A program made the position numbers and the translations under genes. Below, piece by piece: positions 1-6,129 of a stretch of 6,129 nt of DNA (the stretch's first letter is position 1; the number at the start of each line of letters is the position of its first letter). The DNA comes from Alphaproteobacteria bacterium (lineage in GTDB: Bacteria > Pseudomonadota > Alphaproteobacteria > Micavibrionales > UBA2020). Location: contig JAGLRU010000373.1 of assembly GCA_023136145.1 (NCBI GenBank), positions 1 to 6,129 on the forward strand. The letters run 5' to 3'. The notes beneath the pieces are model-generated. The model saw nothing but the letters and a program-made list of their open reading frames with translations, had not been told where the DNA came from and ran no database searches.

Positions 1-474
1 GCTGCGTTGGGTCTGTGCGTATTATCAGCAGCTTTCTTTTTTAAGGGGCATCTGTCCGATCTGAGCCGTCGTGGAAAGATCACATATATTAAACTGGTGG
101 TTTTATCGGTTTTTCTGTCCTCCCTTGATCATGTGTTGACTAAAAATTCCAATTGGTTCTCGTTGTTGTTGGTGTCGAACACGGTGCTGCTTTTCCTGTC
201 CCTTGCATTGAACAGGAAAAGGATTGCAGTTTTGAAGGGCGCGCTGTTTCATAAAGCTGCGCTACTGGCTGGCTTTTTCTTTATGGCAACTGAGCTAGTA
301 AAGTTTTACCAGATGGTATCGATTAATCCAGTTAGCGTTGTGGTGACGGTTCAAGCTGCGACTACTCCGGTTATTCTAGTGTTAAGTGCCTTTTTGTGGA
401 AGGAACGGACGGTCAGGGAGCAGTTGGTATGGGGTGTTCTGGCTTTTATTGTAAGTCTTGCTTTATTTCTTTAG
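1..474 (+). CDS. EamA/DMT-superfamily membrane transporter, C-terminal part (partial at left edge)
   Basis: The reading frame is open from base 1 to a TAG at 472-474, so the gene starts upstream of the window and only its last 157 residues are seen. The visible protein is almost all hydrophobic, with about six candidate membrane segments (roughly fragment residues 1-16, 27-47, 51-70, 81-104, 109-130, 138-157) separated by short basic loops. The last three follow the pattern of the C-terminal EamA repeat: a segment ending near FYQMVSINPVSV, then a helix with ATTPVILVLSAFLWKE, whose acidic residue before the last helix is typical of the family, then a final helix at the extreme C-terminus. EamA/DMT proteins usually have ten helices and move small metabolites; some carry amino-sugar or lipid-linked sugar substrates in polysaccharide pathways. 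The substrate cannot be told here. The next gene starts 9 bases downstream, suggesting one operon. The family call is fairly firm, the function is not. Confidence 0.75.
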   Translation, partial: AALGLCVLSAAFFFKGHLSDLSRRGKITYIKLVVLSVFLSSLDHVLTKNSNWFSLLLVSNTVLLFLSLALNRKRIAVLKGALFHKAALLAGFFFMATELVKFYQMVSINPVSVVVTVQAATTPVILVLSAFLWKERTVREQLVWGVLAFIVSLALFL

Positions 475-483
475 GATGATGCC

Positions 484-1650
484 ATGACTCAGAACTATGA
501 CATAATTCTTTTTGGCGGCGGCATTGCTGGATTATTTATCGCCAGCCGTCTTCAACGCGCCGGATATAACCTGATTCTGATTGAAAAAGATTCTTTGGGC
601 GGGGTTCAGACTATCGCTTCACAAGGCATGGTTCACGGTGGGCAGAAATATACGTTGCAAGGGATGGTGACGAAACAAGCTGAAAACATCTCCAAAATGC
701 CGGAACGGTGGGATGCGTGTTTTGAGGGTTGGGGTGAGGTTGACCTTTCCAGCACAAAATTTTTAAGCGATTCTCAGGTGATGTTTTCGGCTGGAACTTC
801 CTTTATTTCTAGCATGACGGTTTTTGCTGCTTCGAAGGCATTAAACGGGAAAACGATGAAACTAAAGCATGAATGGTTACCTGATGTGCTGAAGGATCGG
901 AAAAAGTTTCGCGGCCCTGTCTATGAAATGCAGGAAAAGGTGTTGGAAATAAAGTCTCTCGTCGCATCGCTCGCCGGGCATCTTAAGGGGAGACTCTTGA
1001 AGGGGGAGCCACAGGAAATGTTGCCGGATGGGCATGTAGCTGTTGAGGGGGTGGCATTAAAGGCGAAGGCGATTATCTTTACGGCAGGTGTTGGGAATGA
1101 AACGGCACTTCGCTTGATGAAGATTGAAGAGCAGCATACTCAGCGTCGCCCATTAAGGCAGATTATGGTAAAATCGATGCCTTACGCGCTCTACGGGCAT
1201 GGAATTGTTGGAAATCCCAAGCCGCGCGTAACTATTACCAGCCATCCGATTGGGAAAGACGAATTTGTCTGGTATCTCGGTGGGAATGTGGCAGAAAAAG
1301 GCGCGGAAATATCTGAAGTCGAAGCACTACAGTTTGCAAAAAAAGAAATGAAAGAGATTTTCCCTGCCATCGACTGGGAGAACAGGGAATGGGCGAGCTG
1401 GTACGGCGATCGAGCCGAGCCGTTTGATCCGGAAGGTAATCTTCCTCCGGGACCTTGCGTTCAGCAGCGTGGGAGGGTGCTGATTGCATGGCCGACGAAA
1501 ATGACGTTAGTTCCAGTTCTTTCCGACAATATATTTGATTGGCTGAAACGCGGCGGGGTTACGCCATCGCCCGTGACGGCTCCGCCCTGCCTTCCAGAAG
1601 TGGAAATCGGGCTTTATCCATGGGAATTGGCGGTATGGCAGCGGATTTAG
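484..1650 (+). CDS. FAD-dependent oxidoreductase (DAO-like fold), substrate unknown
   Basis: This 388-residue protein is predicted to be cytoplasmic and to bind FAD through an N-terminal Rossmann motif: a beta strand, then GGGIAG at residues 11-16, and an acidic residue (E34 in LIEKD) at the end of the second strand that would bind the adenosine ribose. SQGMVHGG at 47-54 resembles the motif after the dinucleotide fold in glycerol-3-phosphate dehydrogenase and D-amino-acid oxidase relatives. IIFTAGVGNE at 197-206 matches the usual second FAD-contact strand, and RVLIAWPTKM at 331-340 would be the C-terminal FAD-closing segment. The length fits a single-domain DAO enzyme and is shorter than GlpD. 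The ATG at 484 is preceded by AGGA at 473-476, which overlaps the stop of the upstream gene, so the start is well supported. The 3' end overlaps the start of the aldo/keto reductase, suggesting translational coupling. The substrate is unknown; the context suggests a sugar, amino-sugar or acyl precursor for a surface glycan, but this is inference. Confidence 0.85.
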   Translation: MTQNYDIILFGGGIAGLFIASRLQRAGYNLILIEKDSLGGVQTIASQGMVHGGQKYTLQGMVTKQAENISKMPERWDACFEGWGEVDLSSTKFLSDSQVMFSAGTSFISSMTVFAASKALNGKTMKLKHEWLPDVLKDRKKFRGPVYEMQEKVLEIKSLVASLAGHLKGRLLKGEPQEMLPDGHVAVEGVALKAKAIIFTAGVGNETALRLMKIEEQHTQRRPLRQIMVKSMPYALYGHGIVGNPKPRVTITSHPIGKDEFVWYLGGNVAEKGAEISEVEALQFAKKEMKEIFPAIDWENREWASWYGDRAEPFDPEGNLPPGPCVQQRGRVLIAWPTKMTLVPVLSDNIFDWLKRGGVTPSPVTAPPCLPEVEIGLYPWELAVWQRI

Positions 1651-2456
1651 ATAAACTTCCGCATCGTTTTTTCGCTTTGACTGGTGAGAAAGTTAGCGTT
1701 CTCGGACTTGGTACTGTTAAGTTTGGACGCAATCGGGGTGTCAAATATCCGGGATGGGAGGGTGCTTCTCTTCCTTCCGATAGAGAAATTTCCTCTCTGC
1801 TTGATCTGTGTATAGAGGAAGGAATTAATCTTATAGACACCGCTCCCGCATACGGTACATCCGAGGAGCGTCTTGGTGCGTTGATGGGTTCTCGTCGCCG
1901 AAATTTTTTTATCGTTTCTAAAACAGGTGAGGAATTTAATAACGGTAAATCCGAATATATTTTCTCCGCTGAACACACGCGCACAAGTGTAGAACGTAGC
2001 TTACGGCAGCTTAAAACGGAGTATTTGGATTGCGTACTGGTGCATTCATCCAAAAACGATCTTGAAATTATCAACGATACTCCCGTCCTTGAAACGTTGT
2101 CGAGGTTAAAGGAACAGGGAAAAATTCGGAGCTTTGGAGTTTCGACTTATTCCGTTGAGGGAGGGCGACGTGCTGTTGACCTATCTGACGCTGTGATGGT
2201 GTCCTATAATAAGAATTACCTTACTGAAAAAGAGGTTATTGATTATGCGCGACAGCATGGTAAGGCAGTTCTGGTGAAAAAGGGTTTGGCTTCCGGTAAT
2301 ATGGGTGTCGCAGATGTGATAGAGGAAAATATTCGTTTTATTCTGAAGACATCGGGTGTGACCAGCCTTGTTTTCGGCAGTATTTCTCCCGCTAATATCC
2401 TAAGCAATATTCGGACGGCGAAGGGTCTTTGTATGCTGCCTCTGCGGAGGGATTAA
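1620..2456 (+). CDS. Aldo/keto reductase
   Basis: A soluble NAD(P)H-dependent carbonyl reductase with a TIM-barrel fold. From the ATG at 1620 it has 278 residues, and the family tetrad is visible: D73 and Y78 in DTAPAYGTSEERLG, K101 in IVSKTGEE, and H142 in CVLVHSS. The N-terminal LGLGTVKFGR (28-37) is the first barrel strand; KEQGKIRSFGVSTYS (164-178) and the late VFGSISPANILSNI (251-264) follow the family pattern for central and cofactor-binding regions. The frame stays open upstream to a TTG at 1539, but that extension lies inside the FAD enzyme gene and the family starts close to LGLGT, so ATG 1620 is preferred. ATG 1635 (273 residues, GGGA about 9 bases upstream) is equally possible. Either start overlaps the upstream gene by 31 or 16 bases in another frame, which suggests coupled translation. 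The overlap also ties it to the FAD enzyme in function. The substrate is not known; a sugar-derived ketone or aldehyde is a guess from context. Confidence 0.88.
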   Translation: MGIGGMAADLDKLPHRFFALTGEKVSVLGLGTVKFGRNRGVKYPGWEGASLPSDREISSLLDLCIEEGINLIDTAPAYGTSEERLGALMGSRRRNFFIVSKTGEEFNNGKSEYIFSAEHTRTSVERSLRQLKTEYLDCVLVHSSKNDLEIINDTPVLETLSRLKEQGKIRSFGVSTYSVEGGRRAVDLSDAVMVSYNKNYLTEKEVIDYARQHGKAVLVKKGLASGNMGVADVIEENIRFILKTSGVTSLVFGSISPANILSNIRTAKGLCMLPLRRD

Positions 2457-2458
2457 AA

Positions 2459-2465
2459 TAAGGTA
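2459..2465 (+). promoter_or_regulatory. Ribosome binding site of the MBOAT gene
   Basis: The 16-base gap between the aldo/keto reductase stop (TAA 2454-2456) and the ATG at 2473 holds TAAGGT (AAGG core at 2460-2463), about 9 bases before the ATG. This supports the chosen start and leaves no room for a separate promoter or terminator, so the acyltransferase is probably co-transcribed with the genes before it. Confidence 0.55.
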
Positions 2466-2472
2466 ATAAACA

Positions 2473-3915
2473 ATGGTTTTCGCTTCTCCGGTTTTTTTAT
2501 TTTTGTTTTTGCCTTTATTTCTTACGGCTTATTATCTTGCTCCATCGCGCTGGAGGTCTGCCACTATTCTGGCTGGAAGCTCGATCTTTTATGCTTGGTG
2601 GAGAGTTGACTTTCTAGCTTTGCTCTATGGCATTATTCTCTGGAATTGGCTGATTGCGCTTGGTATTGAAAAATGGCGGGATTCTTCGCGCAGTAAATGG
2701 CTTTTACGAACTGGTGTCGGTGTTAATTTACTGGCTTTGGGCTACTTCAAATACTGGAATTTCGGCATTAACAGTCTGTTTACTGTTTTTATAAAAGCCG
2801 GTATAGAACCTCCCGACTCATTTATAGAAGTCCTGCTTCCGATTGGTATTTCCTTTTTTGTTTTTCATGGGATCAGTTATATCGTCGATGTTTGGCGGCG
2901 TGATACTCCTGCCACAAAAAATTTATTCGATTTTGCCGCTTTTATTACATTGTTTCCTCATCTGATTGCAGGGCCTGTCCTGCGCTATAAAGATTTAGCA
3001 GGGCAATTTAAAAGTCGTCGTCATGGGCTGGATATTTTTTCCGAGGGTGCATATCGCTTTATGCTTGGTTTTTCAAAAAAAGTATTGATAGCTGACACGG
3101 TGGCACCACTGGCAGATGCAGCTTTTGCGCTCGATAGTCCAAGTATGGCCGATGCGTGGCTTGGCTGTGCTGCTTATACAATACAGCTATATTTCGACTT
3201 TTCCGGCTATAGCGAAATGGCGGTTGGACTGGCGATGATGATGGGCTTCCGTTTTATCGAGAACTTCAACTGCCCATACATCAGCCGTAGCATCACAGAA
3301 TTCTGGCAGCGTTGGCATATCAGCTTATCGACATGGCTGCGCGATTATCTTTACATTCCACTGGGCGGCAATCGCAAAGGAAAAATGCGAACCTATATCA
3401 ACTTGTTTTTGACGATGTTGCTTGGAGGGCTATGGCATGGTGCTAACTGGACATTTATTCTCTGGGGCGGATGGCATGGTGCTATTTTAGCGATTGAGCG
3501 ATTGATGGGCGTAAACCCCGTCGTGCCTTCGCCCTTATTTTATCGCATTATTGCAACAACAGCGACCTTGCTGGCGGTTATGCTAGGATGGGTTTTGTTT
3601 CGCTCGGCACATATCGGAGAGGCTCTGGCATTCTATAAAGGCATGGCAGGTTTAAACGGTATTGCTGTTAGTGAAACATTGCGCTGGCAAATCAAGGACA
3701 TTGCGCTTTGTGCTTTGGCGGGTGGCATTGTGATTGTTTTTATACAGCCTTTTTTCGCACGTTATCGCCAGCCTGTTATGCTTTCCAAAGAAAGCGTTGC
3801 GATAAAAAGTGAAATGCCTATTTATATGCAGCTCTGTGCTGTCGGGTTTTTTCTGATTGCGGTGTCTCGTTTGCTCGCAATGAGCTATTCACCCTTTCTT
3901 TATTTCCAGTTTTGA
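2473..3915 (+). CDS. algI: AlgI-type membrane-bound O-acyltransferase (MBOAT)
   Basis: A multi-pass inner-membrane protein of 480 residues, close to the usual AlgI/PatA/DltB-like length. Proteins of this family take an acyl group from a cytoplasmic donor and hand it across the membrane for O-acylation of an exported polysaccharide. Hallmarks in order: an N-terminal hydrophobic stretch starting MVFASPVFLF; ISFFVFHGISYIVDVWR (126-142); LFPHLIAGPVLRY (160-172); the DFSGYSEMA segment (242-250); FWQRWHISLSTWLRDYLYIP (277-296) followed by LGGNRKG; and GGLWHGANWTFILWGGWHG (318-336). H322 in the WHGANW motif corresponds to the invasive catalytic histidine of the family, and H335 is the second conserved one. 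The C-terminus has further membrane helices. The symbol algI is inferred from family resemblance plus neighbouring alg8-algD; members of the same family acetylate other polymers or transfer other groups. It is probably the last gene of the plus-strand operon. No AlgJ, AlgX or AlgF partner is seen beside it, although such acetylation systems normally need one. Confidence 0.9.
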   Translation: MVFASPVFLFLFLPLFLTAYYLAPSRWRSATILAGSSIFYAWWRVDFLALLYGIILWNWLIALGIEKWRDSSRSKWLLRTGVGVNLLALGYFKYWNFGINSLFTVFIKAGIEPPDSFIEVLLPIGISFFVFHGISYIVDVWRRDTPATKNLFDFAAFITLFPHLIAGPVLRYKDLAGQFKSRRHGLDIFSEGAYRFMLGFSKKVLIADTVAPLADAAFALDSPSMADAWLGCAAYTIQLYFDFSGYSEMAVGLAMMMGFRFIENFNCPYISRSITEFWQRWHISLSTWLRDYLYIPLGGNRKGKMRTYINLFLTMLLGGLWHGANWTFILWGGWHGAILAIERLMGVNPVVPSPLFYRIIATTATLLAVMLGWVLFRSAHIGEALAFYKGMAGLNGIAVSETLRWQIKDIALCALAGGIVIVFIQPFFARYRQPVMLSKESVAIKSEMPIYMQLCAVGFFLIAVSRLLAMSYSPFLYFQF

Positions 3916-3922
3916 CGAATGG

Positions 3923-5464
3923 TTACTGAAATCCAAAAAATGATAGCTCCAGTACACCAGACAGAAGTCCGACTATTGTGATAAAAACTAATATCGCTAC
4001 ACCATGCAGCAGCAGTGATGATCCATTGAGAATCATTTGTTGCACTCCCGTTAGATTGCGATCAATGCTTGTTTTTTGACGGGTCCATGATTGACGATCC
4101 AGTCTGAAGAAAGAATAGGTTTTAATGCAGGAACCCCATATCTGGTTGTAATACATAAGAAAAGGATAATACCAGCTAACGCGCGGACGAGCCGATAGCA
4201 TCATTAATGTCATGATCCAGCGCGTAAACCCGATCCAGACCAGATAGATAAAAACAAATGCCCACGAATATTTTATAGAAAGGAAAAAGGCGAAGGTAGG
4301 ACCAGTCAGCGATGTCCACATTGATACTCTTTGATCCAAAGTACACCACCATGCAAAAAGTCCCATGCGTGCAGGCCCAAGCGTAATAGCGCGTCCATTT
4401 ATTCGCAGCATATTACCGAACCACCGCAGCATTAGTATTGATGTTGCTTTGAAGAAGCTCTTTGACGGCGGATGTTCTATGGTATGAACCAATACATCTG
4501 GAACATATATCATGTCATATCCGTTTTTGATTATCCAATACCACGTTGATTTATCATCACCGGTGAGAAACTTGAAATAGCCTAAACGCCAATGATTGAT
4601 TGAATCCGTTTCTACATGGCTGATAAAGCTAGGGTCTGTGATAATATCTGCACGGAACATAGACATACGTCCCGTTAAGGTCAGAACCTTGCAGGACAAA
4701 GACATGGAAGACATTAGAATATGCCGTTGTGCAAAGCGCAGTTGATGCCACTGTGTCATGATTTCGCTGCCTTCAACATCGCAATCTTCATCGGTCGTTA
4801 AAGCACCAAGCTTAGGCATCATGGAGAAGAAGGGTGCGCATTTTCGGATCAATCCGTCTTCGAGTTCGCTGTCTCCGTCAATGACAGCTACCAGAGAGTC
4901 CGGTGCAGGCATATTTCTTGAAATAGCGCGGAATCCTTGCGCAAGACCATCCCGTTTGCCAGTGCCCGGAATACGCACGAATTGCAATCGTACATGTTCT
5001 GGAGGGTTAGCTCGCAGGAATAATTCCTTGATAAGTGACTCATCTGAACTCTCCACGATGGAGGCAATAATCGTTGCAGGAATGCCGCAATTGATGGCTT
5101 CCAGGATTGCAGCATTATATACGAGAATGGTAGTTTCGGAATTTATGCGGAAGCTTGTCAACAGTAGGTATATATGCGGAGGCATCAGATGATTACCGCC
5201 AGCTTCCGCCTGTACGCGCATGTCGGGAAAGACTATTTTGCGATAAATAAGAGAACGGCAGAAATGCACCATCCCCCAAGAATATCGCCAAATAGCAAGA
5301 GTGCCGATAATAGCGATAAGCTGGCTGGAAATTGGCTCAATGCTGACATATTGCAACAGGGATGCCGCAGCAAAAAGACCAAGAGTGTAAATAGAAAAAC
5401 CCACGATTCCAGATATGCGATGATTGTTTCCGCTATCGTTCTTGGGGGCACTCATTTTTTCCAT
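3923..5464 (-). CDS. alg8: Alg8-type mannuronan synthase (GT2 family glycosyltransferase)
   Basis: The polymerase of alginate-type synthesis: it adds mannuronic acid from GDP-mannuronate to a growing polymannuronate chain at the inner membrane. The protein has 513 residues (the Pseudomonas protein has about 494). Two N-terminal membrane helices (about 17-40 and 47-68) precede a cytoplasmic GT2 domain, and several C-terminal helices follow (about 388-424, 433-452, 483-508). The GT2 residues are intact: D141, the DGD pair D196/D198 in VIDGDSEL, and TGDDK with D303, D304 and K305. They lie at a constant offset of 8 from residues I recall as essential in P. aeruginosa Alg8. Long stretches such as VRIPGTGKRDGLAQGFRAIS (163-182), GRMSMFRADI (265-274), YFKFLTGDDKSTW (296-308) and FRLDRQSWTRQ (453-463) are Alg8-specific rather than general GT2. 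The start at 5464 lies 2 bases after the algD stop, so the pair is co-transcribed. A second in-frame ATG at 5455 could be the true start. No alg44 follows in the window. Confidence 0.95.
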   Translation of the reverse strand: MEKMSAPKNDSGNNHRISGIVGFSIYTLGLFAAASLLQYVSIEPISSQLIAIIGTLAIWRYSWGMVHFCRSLIYRKIVFPDMRVQAEAGGNHLMPPHIYLLLTSFRINSETTILVYNAAILEAINCGIPATIIASIVESSDESLIKELFLRANPPEHVRLQFVRIPGTGKRDGLAQGFRAISRNMPAPDSLVAVIDGDSELEDGLIRKCAPFFSMMPKLGALTTDEDCDVEGSEIMTQWHQLRFAQRHILMSSMSLSCKVLTLTGRMSMFRADIITDPSFISHVETDSINHWRLGYFKFLTGDDKSTWYWIIKNGYDMIYVPDVLVHTIEHPPSKSFFKATSILMLRWFGNMLRINGRAITLGPARMGLFAWWCTLDQRVSMWTSLTGPTFAFFLSIKYSWAFVFIYLVWIGFTRWIMTLMMLSARPRVSWYYPFLMYYNQIWGSCIKTYSFFRLDRQSWTRQKTSIDRNLTGVQQMILNGSSLLLHGVAILVFITIVGLLSGVLELSFFGFQ

Positions 5465-5466
5465 CT

Positions 5467-6129
5467 TTACCAGCAGATGCCTGTGTAGGATTCGCGTGTT
5501 TCATTGGCAGGGTTTTTCAGACGCACCAGATCAAGGATATGTACATCATCATTTGCCGTTTCCAAAATCTTACTGAAATCCTTGCCATGATTTCCGACAA
5601 TGCACAACTCAGCTTTTTCCATCAATTCTTCCGGAGTGGAAACAAGGCAACGGGAGATATGGGGTATGCCTTCACGAATATATTTCTGGTTCGCACCGAC
5701 CATATTGGCGGCTTGAGAAACGGATGGGTCATAAATGGAAAGCTTGAATCCATCCGCGATAAGCAGGTCTGCCAGAGAAACCAAAGGACTTTCCCGCAGA
5801 TCATCGCTTCCAGCTTTGAAAGCAAGACCGAGCATGGCGATTTTCTTTTTGCCGGACTTCAGCACCATTTGATAGGCGCGGTTTACTTGCTCTTCGTTAG
5901 CCGTCAGCATTGAGTCAAAAATCGGCGTTTTTAGACCTTTTTGTATGGCACTGGCGCGAAGGGCGCGTAAGTCCTTTGGCAGACATGACCCTCCAAACGC
6001 AAAACCCGGCTTCAGATAAACCGTAGAGATATTGAGTTTGGTATCCATGCAGAAAATATCCATGACTTTATGACTATCAATTCCATGTTCTTTCATGATA
6101 TTGCCAATCTCATTGGCAAAACAGATTTT
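5467..6129 (-). CDS. algD: GDP-mannose 6-dehydrogenase, C-terminal half (partial at right edge)
   Basis: AlgD oxidises GDP-mannose to GDP-mannuronic acid using two NAD+, the committed step of alginate synthesis in the cytoplasm. The frame is open through base 6129 (reading KICFANEIGNI before the internal ATG at 6096), so the N-terminal NAD-binding half lies beyond the right edge and 220 residues are seen. FANEIGNI at the edge belongs to the central helical dimerisation region. The active-site cysteine sits in PGFAFGGSCLPKD (C49 of the fragment), matching C268 of Pseudomonas AlgD. GLAFKAGSDDLRESPLV begins the C-terminal nucleotide-sugar-binding domain with its conserved K and R. The protein ends in GICW, as does Pseudomonas AlgD, and about 171 residues follow the cysteine against about 168 there, so the C-terminus is complete. 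Those features, plus alg8 immediately downstream, favour GDP-mannose over UDP-glucose dehydrogenase. The TAA stop is at 5467-5469. The operon promoter is outside the window. Confidence 0.95.
   Translation of the reverse strand, partial: KICFANEIGNIMKEHGIDSHKVMDIFCMDTKLNISTVYLKPGFAFGGSCLPKDLRALRASAIQKGLKTPIFDSMLTANEEQVNRAYQMVLKSGKKKIAMLGLAFKAGSDDLRESPLVSLADLLIADGFKLSIYDPSVSQAANMVGANQKYIREGIPHISRCLVSTPEELMEKAELCIVGNHGKDFSKILETANDDVHILDLVRLKNPANETRESYTGICW

Noticed and set aside
1235..1489. Minus-strand open frame of 84 codons opposite the FAD oxidoreductase
   Set aside because: Composition is Ser/Arg/Pro-rich and it overlaps conserved residues of the plus-strand enzyme; no evidence of its own.
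1559..2074. Minus-strand open frame of 171 codons opposite the aldo/keto reductase
   Set aside because: It lies entirely antisense to a gene with intact family motifs, has low-complexity Ser/Arg/Pro-rich composition and no recognisable domain; it is a shadow frame.
4018..4036. Short inverted repeat (ATGAT and ATCAT around a 9-base loop) near the 3' end of alg8, considered as a terminator
   Set aside because: The stem is only 5 AT-rich base pairs, lies inside conserved alg8 coding sequence and has no T-run in the right place on either strand.
4758..5192. Plus-strand open frame of 144 codons opposite alg8
   Set aside because: Antisense to the conserved GT2 catalytic region, Ser-rich, with no recognisable domain; a shadow of alg8.
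3923..5464. Possibility that the glycosyltransferase is a cellulose or hyaluronan synthase
   Set aside because: Long Alg8-specific stretches (GTGKRDGLA, TGRMSMFRA, FKFLTGDDKS, RLDRQSWTRQ) are present, and alg8 follows algD directly.
5539..5913. Plus-strand open frame of 124 codons opposite algD
   Set aside because: Antisense to the conserved C-terminal domain of AlgD, with no family features.
5467..6129. Possibility that the dehydrogenase is a UDP-glucose 6-dehydrogenase rather than AlgD
   Set aside because: The SCLPKD active-site context, the GICW C-terminus and the immediate alg8 neighbour all match GDP-mannose dehydrogenase better.

Overview
This window looks like part of a surface-polysaccharide locus of a Gram-negative bacterium, most likely a member of the Pseudomonadota. 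The right half encodes two alginate-type enzymes read on the minus strand: the C-terminal half of a GDP-mannose 6-dehydrogenase (AlgD) and, 2 bases after its stop, a complete Alg8-type mannuronan synthase. Both resemble the Pseudomonas/Azotobacter proteins over long stretches and keep the known catalytic residues. The base composition by eye is moderate and clearly less GC-rich than Pseudomonas or Azotobacter, so the host is probably a different lineage. I cannot name the genus.

Layout: (1) bases 1-474, plus strand, the 3' end of a multi-pass membrane protein of the EamA/DMT type, cut by the left edge. (2) 484-1650, plus, an FAD-dependent oxidoreductase of the DAO (glycine oxidase / glycerol-3-phosphate dehydrogenase-like) fold. 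(3) about 1620-2456, plus, an aldo/keto reductase whose start overlaps gene 2. (4) 2473-3915, plus, an AlgI-type membrane-bound O-acyltransferase (MBOAT). (5) 3923-5464, minus, alg8. (6) 5467-6129, minus, algD, cut by the right edge. The two gene sets converge with only 7 bases between their stop codons. Coding density is close to complete: the largest gap is 16 bases, and no RNA genes, mobile elements, CRISPR arrays or long repeats are visible. Both transcription units begin outside the window, so no promoter is called.

How the genes could work together: AlgD oxidises GDP-mannose to GDP-mannuronate in the cytoplasm. Alg8 polymerises it to polymannuronate at the inner membrane. The AlgI-like MBOAT would pass acyl (acetyl) groups across the membrane for O-acylation of a polymer, plausibly this one. 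The EamA protein, FAD enzyme and aldo/keto reductase are tightly packed with the MBOAT and probably co-transcribed with it, but they are not part of the classical alginate operon. They may make or move a sugar or acyl precursor for the same or a neighbouring surface glycan. The notable feature is architecture: algD-alg8 is not followed by alg44 and the rest of the canonical operon, and algI stands on the opposite strand without an adjacent AlgJ/AlgX/AlgF partner.
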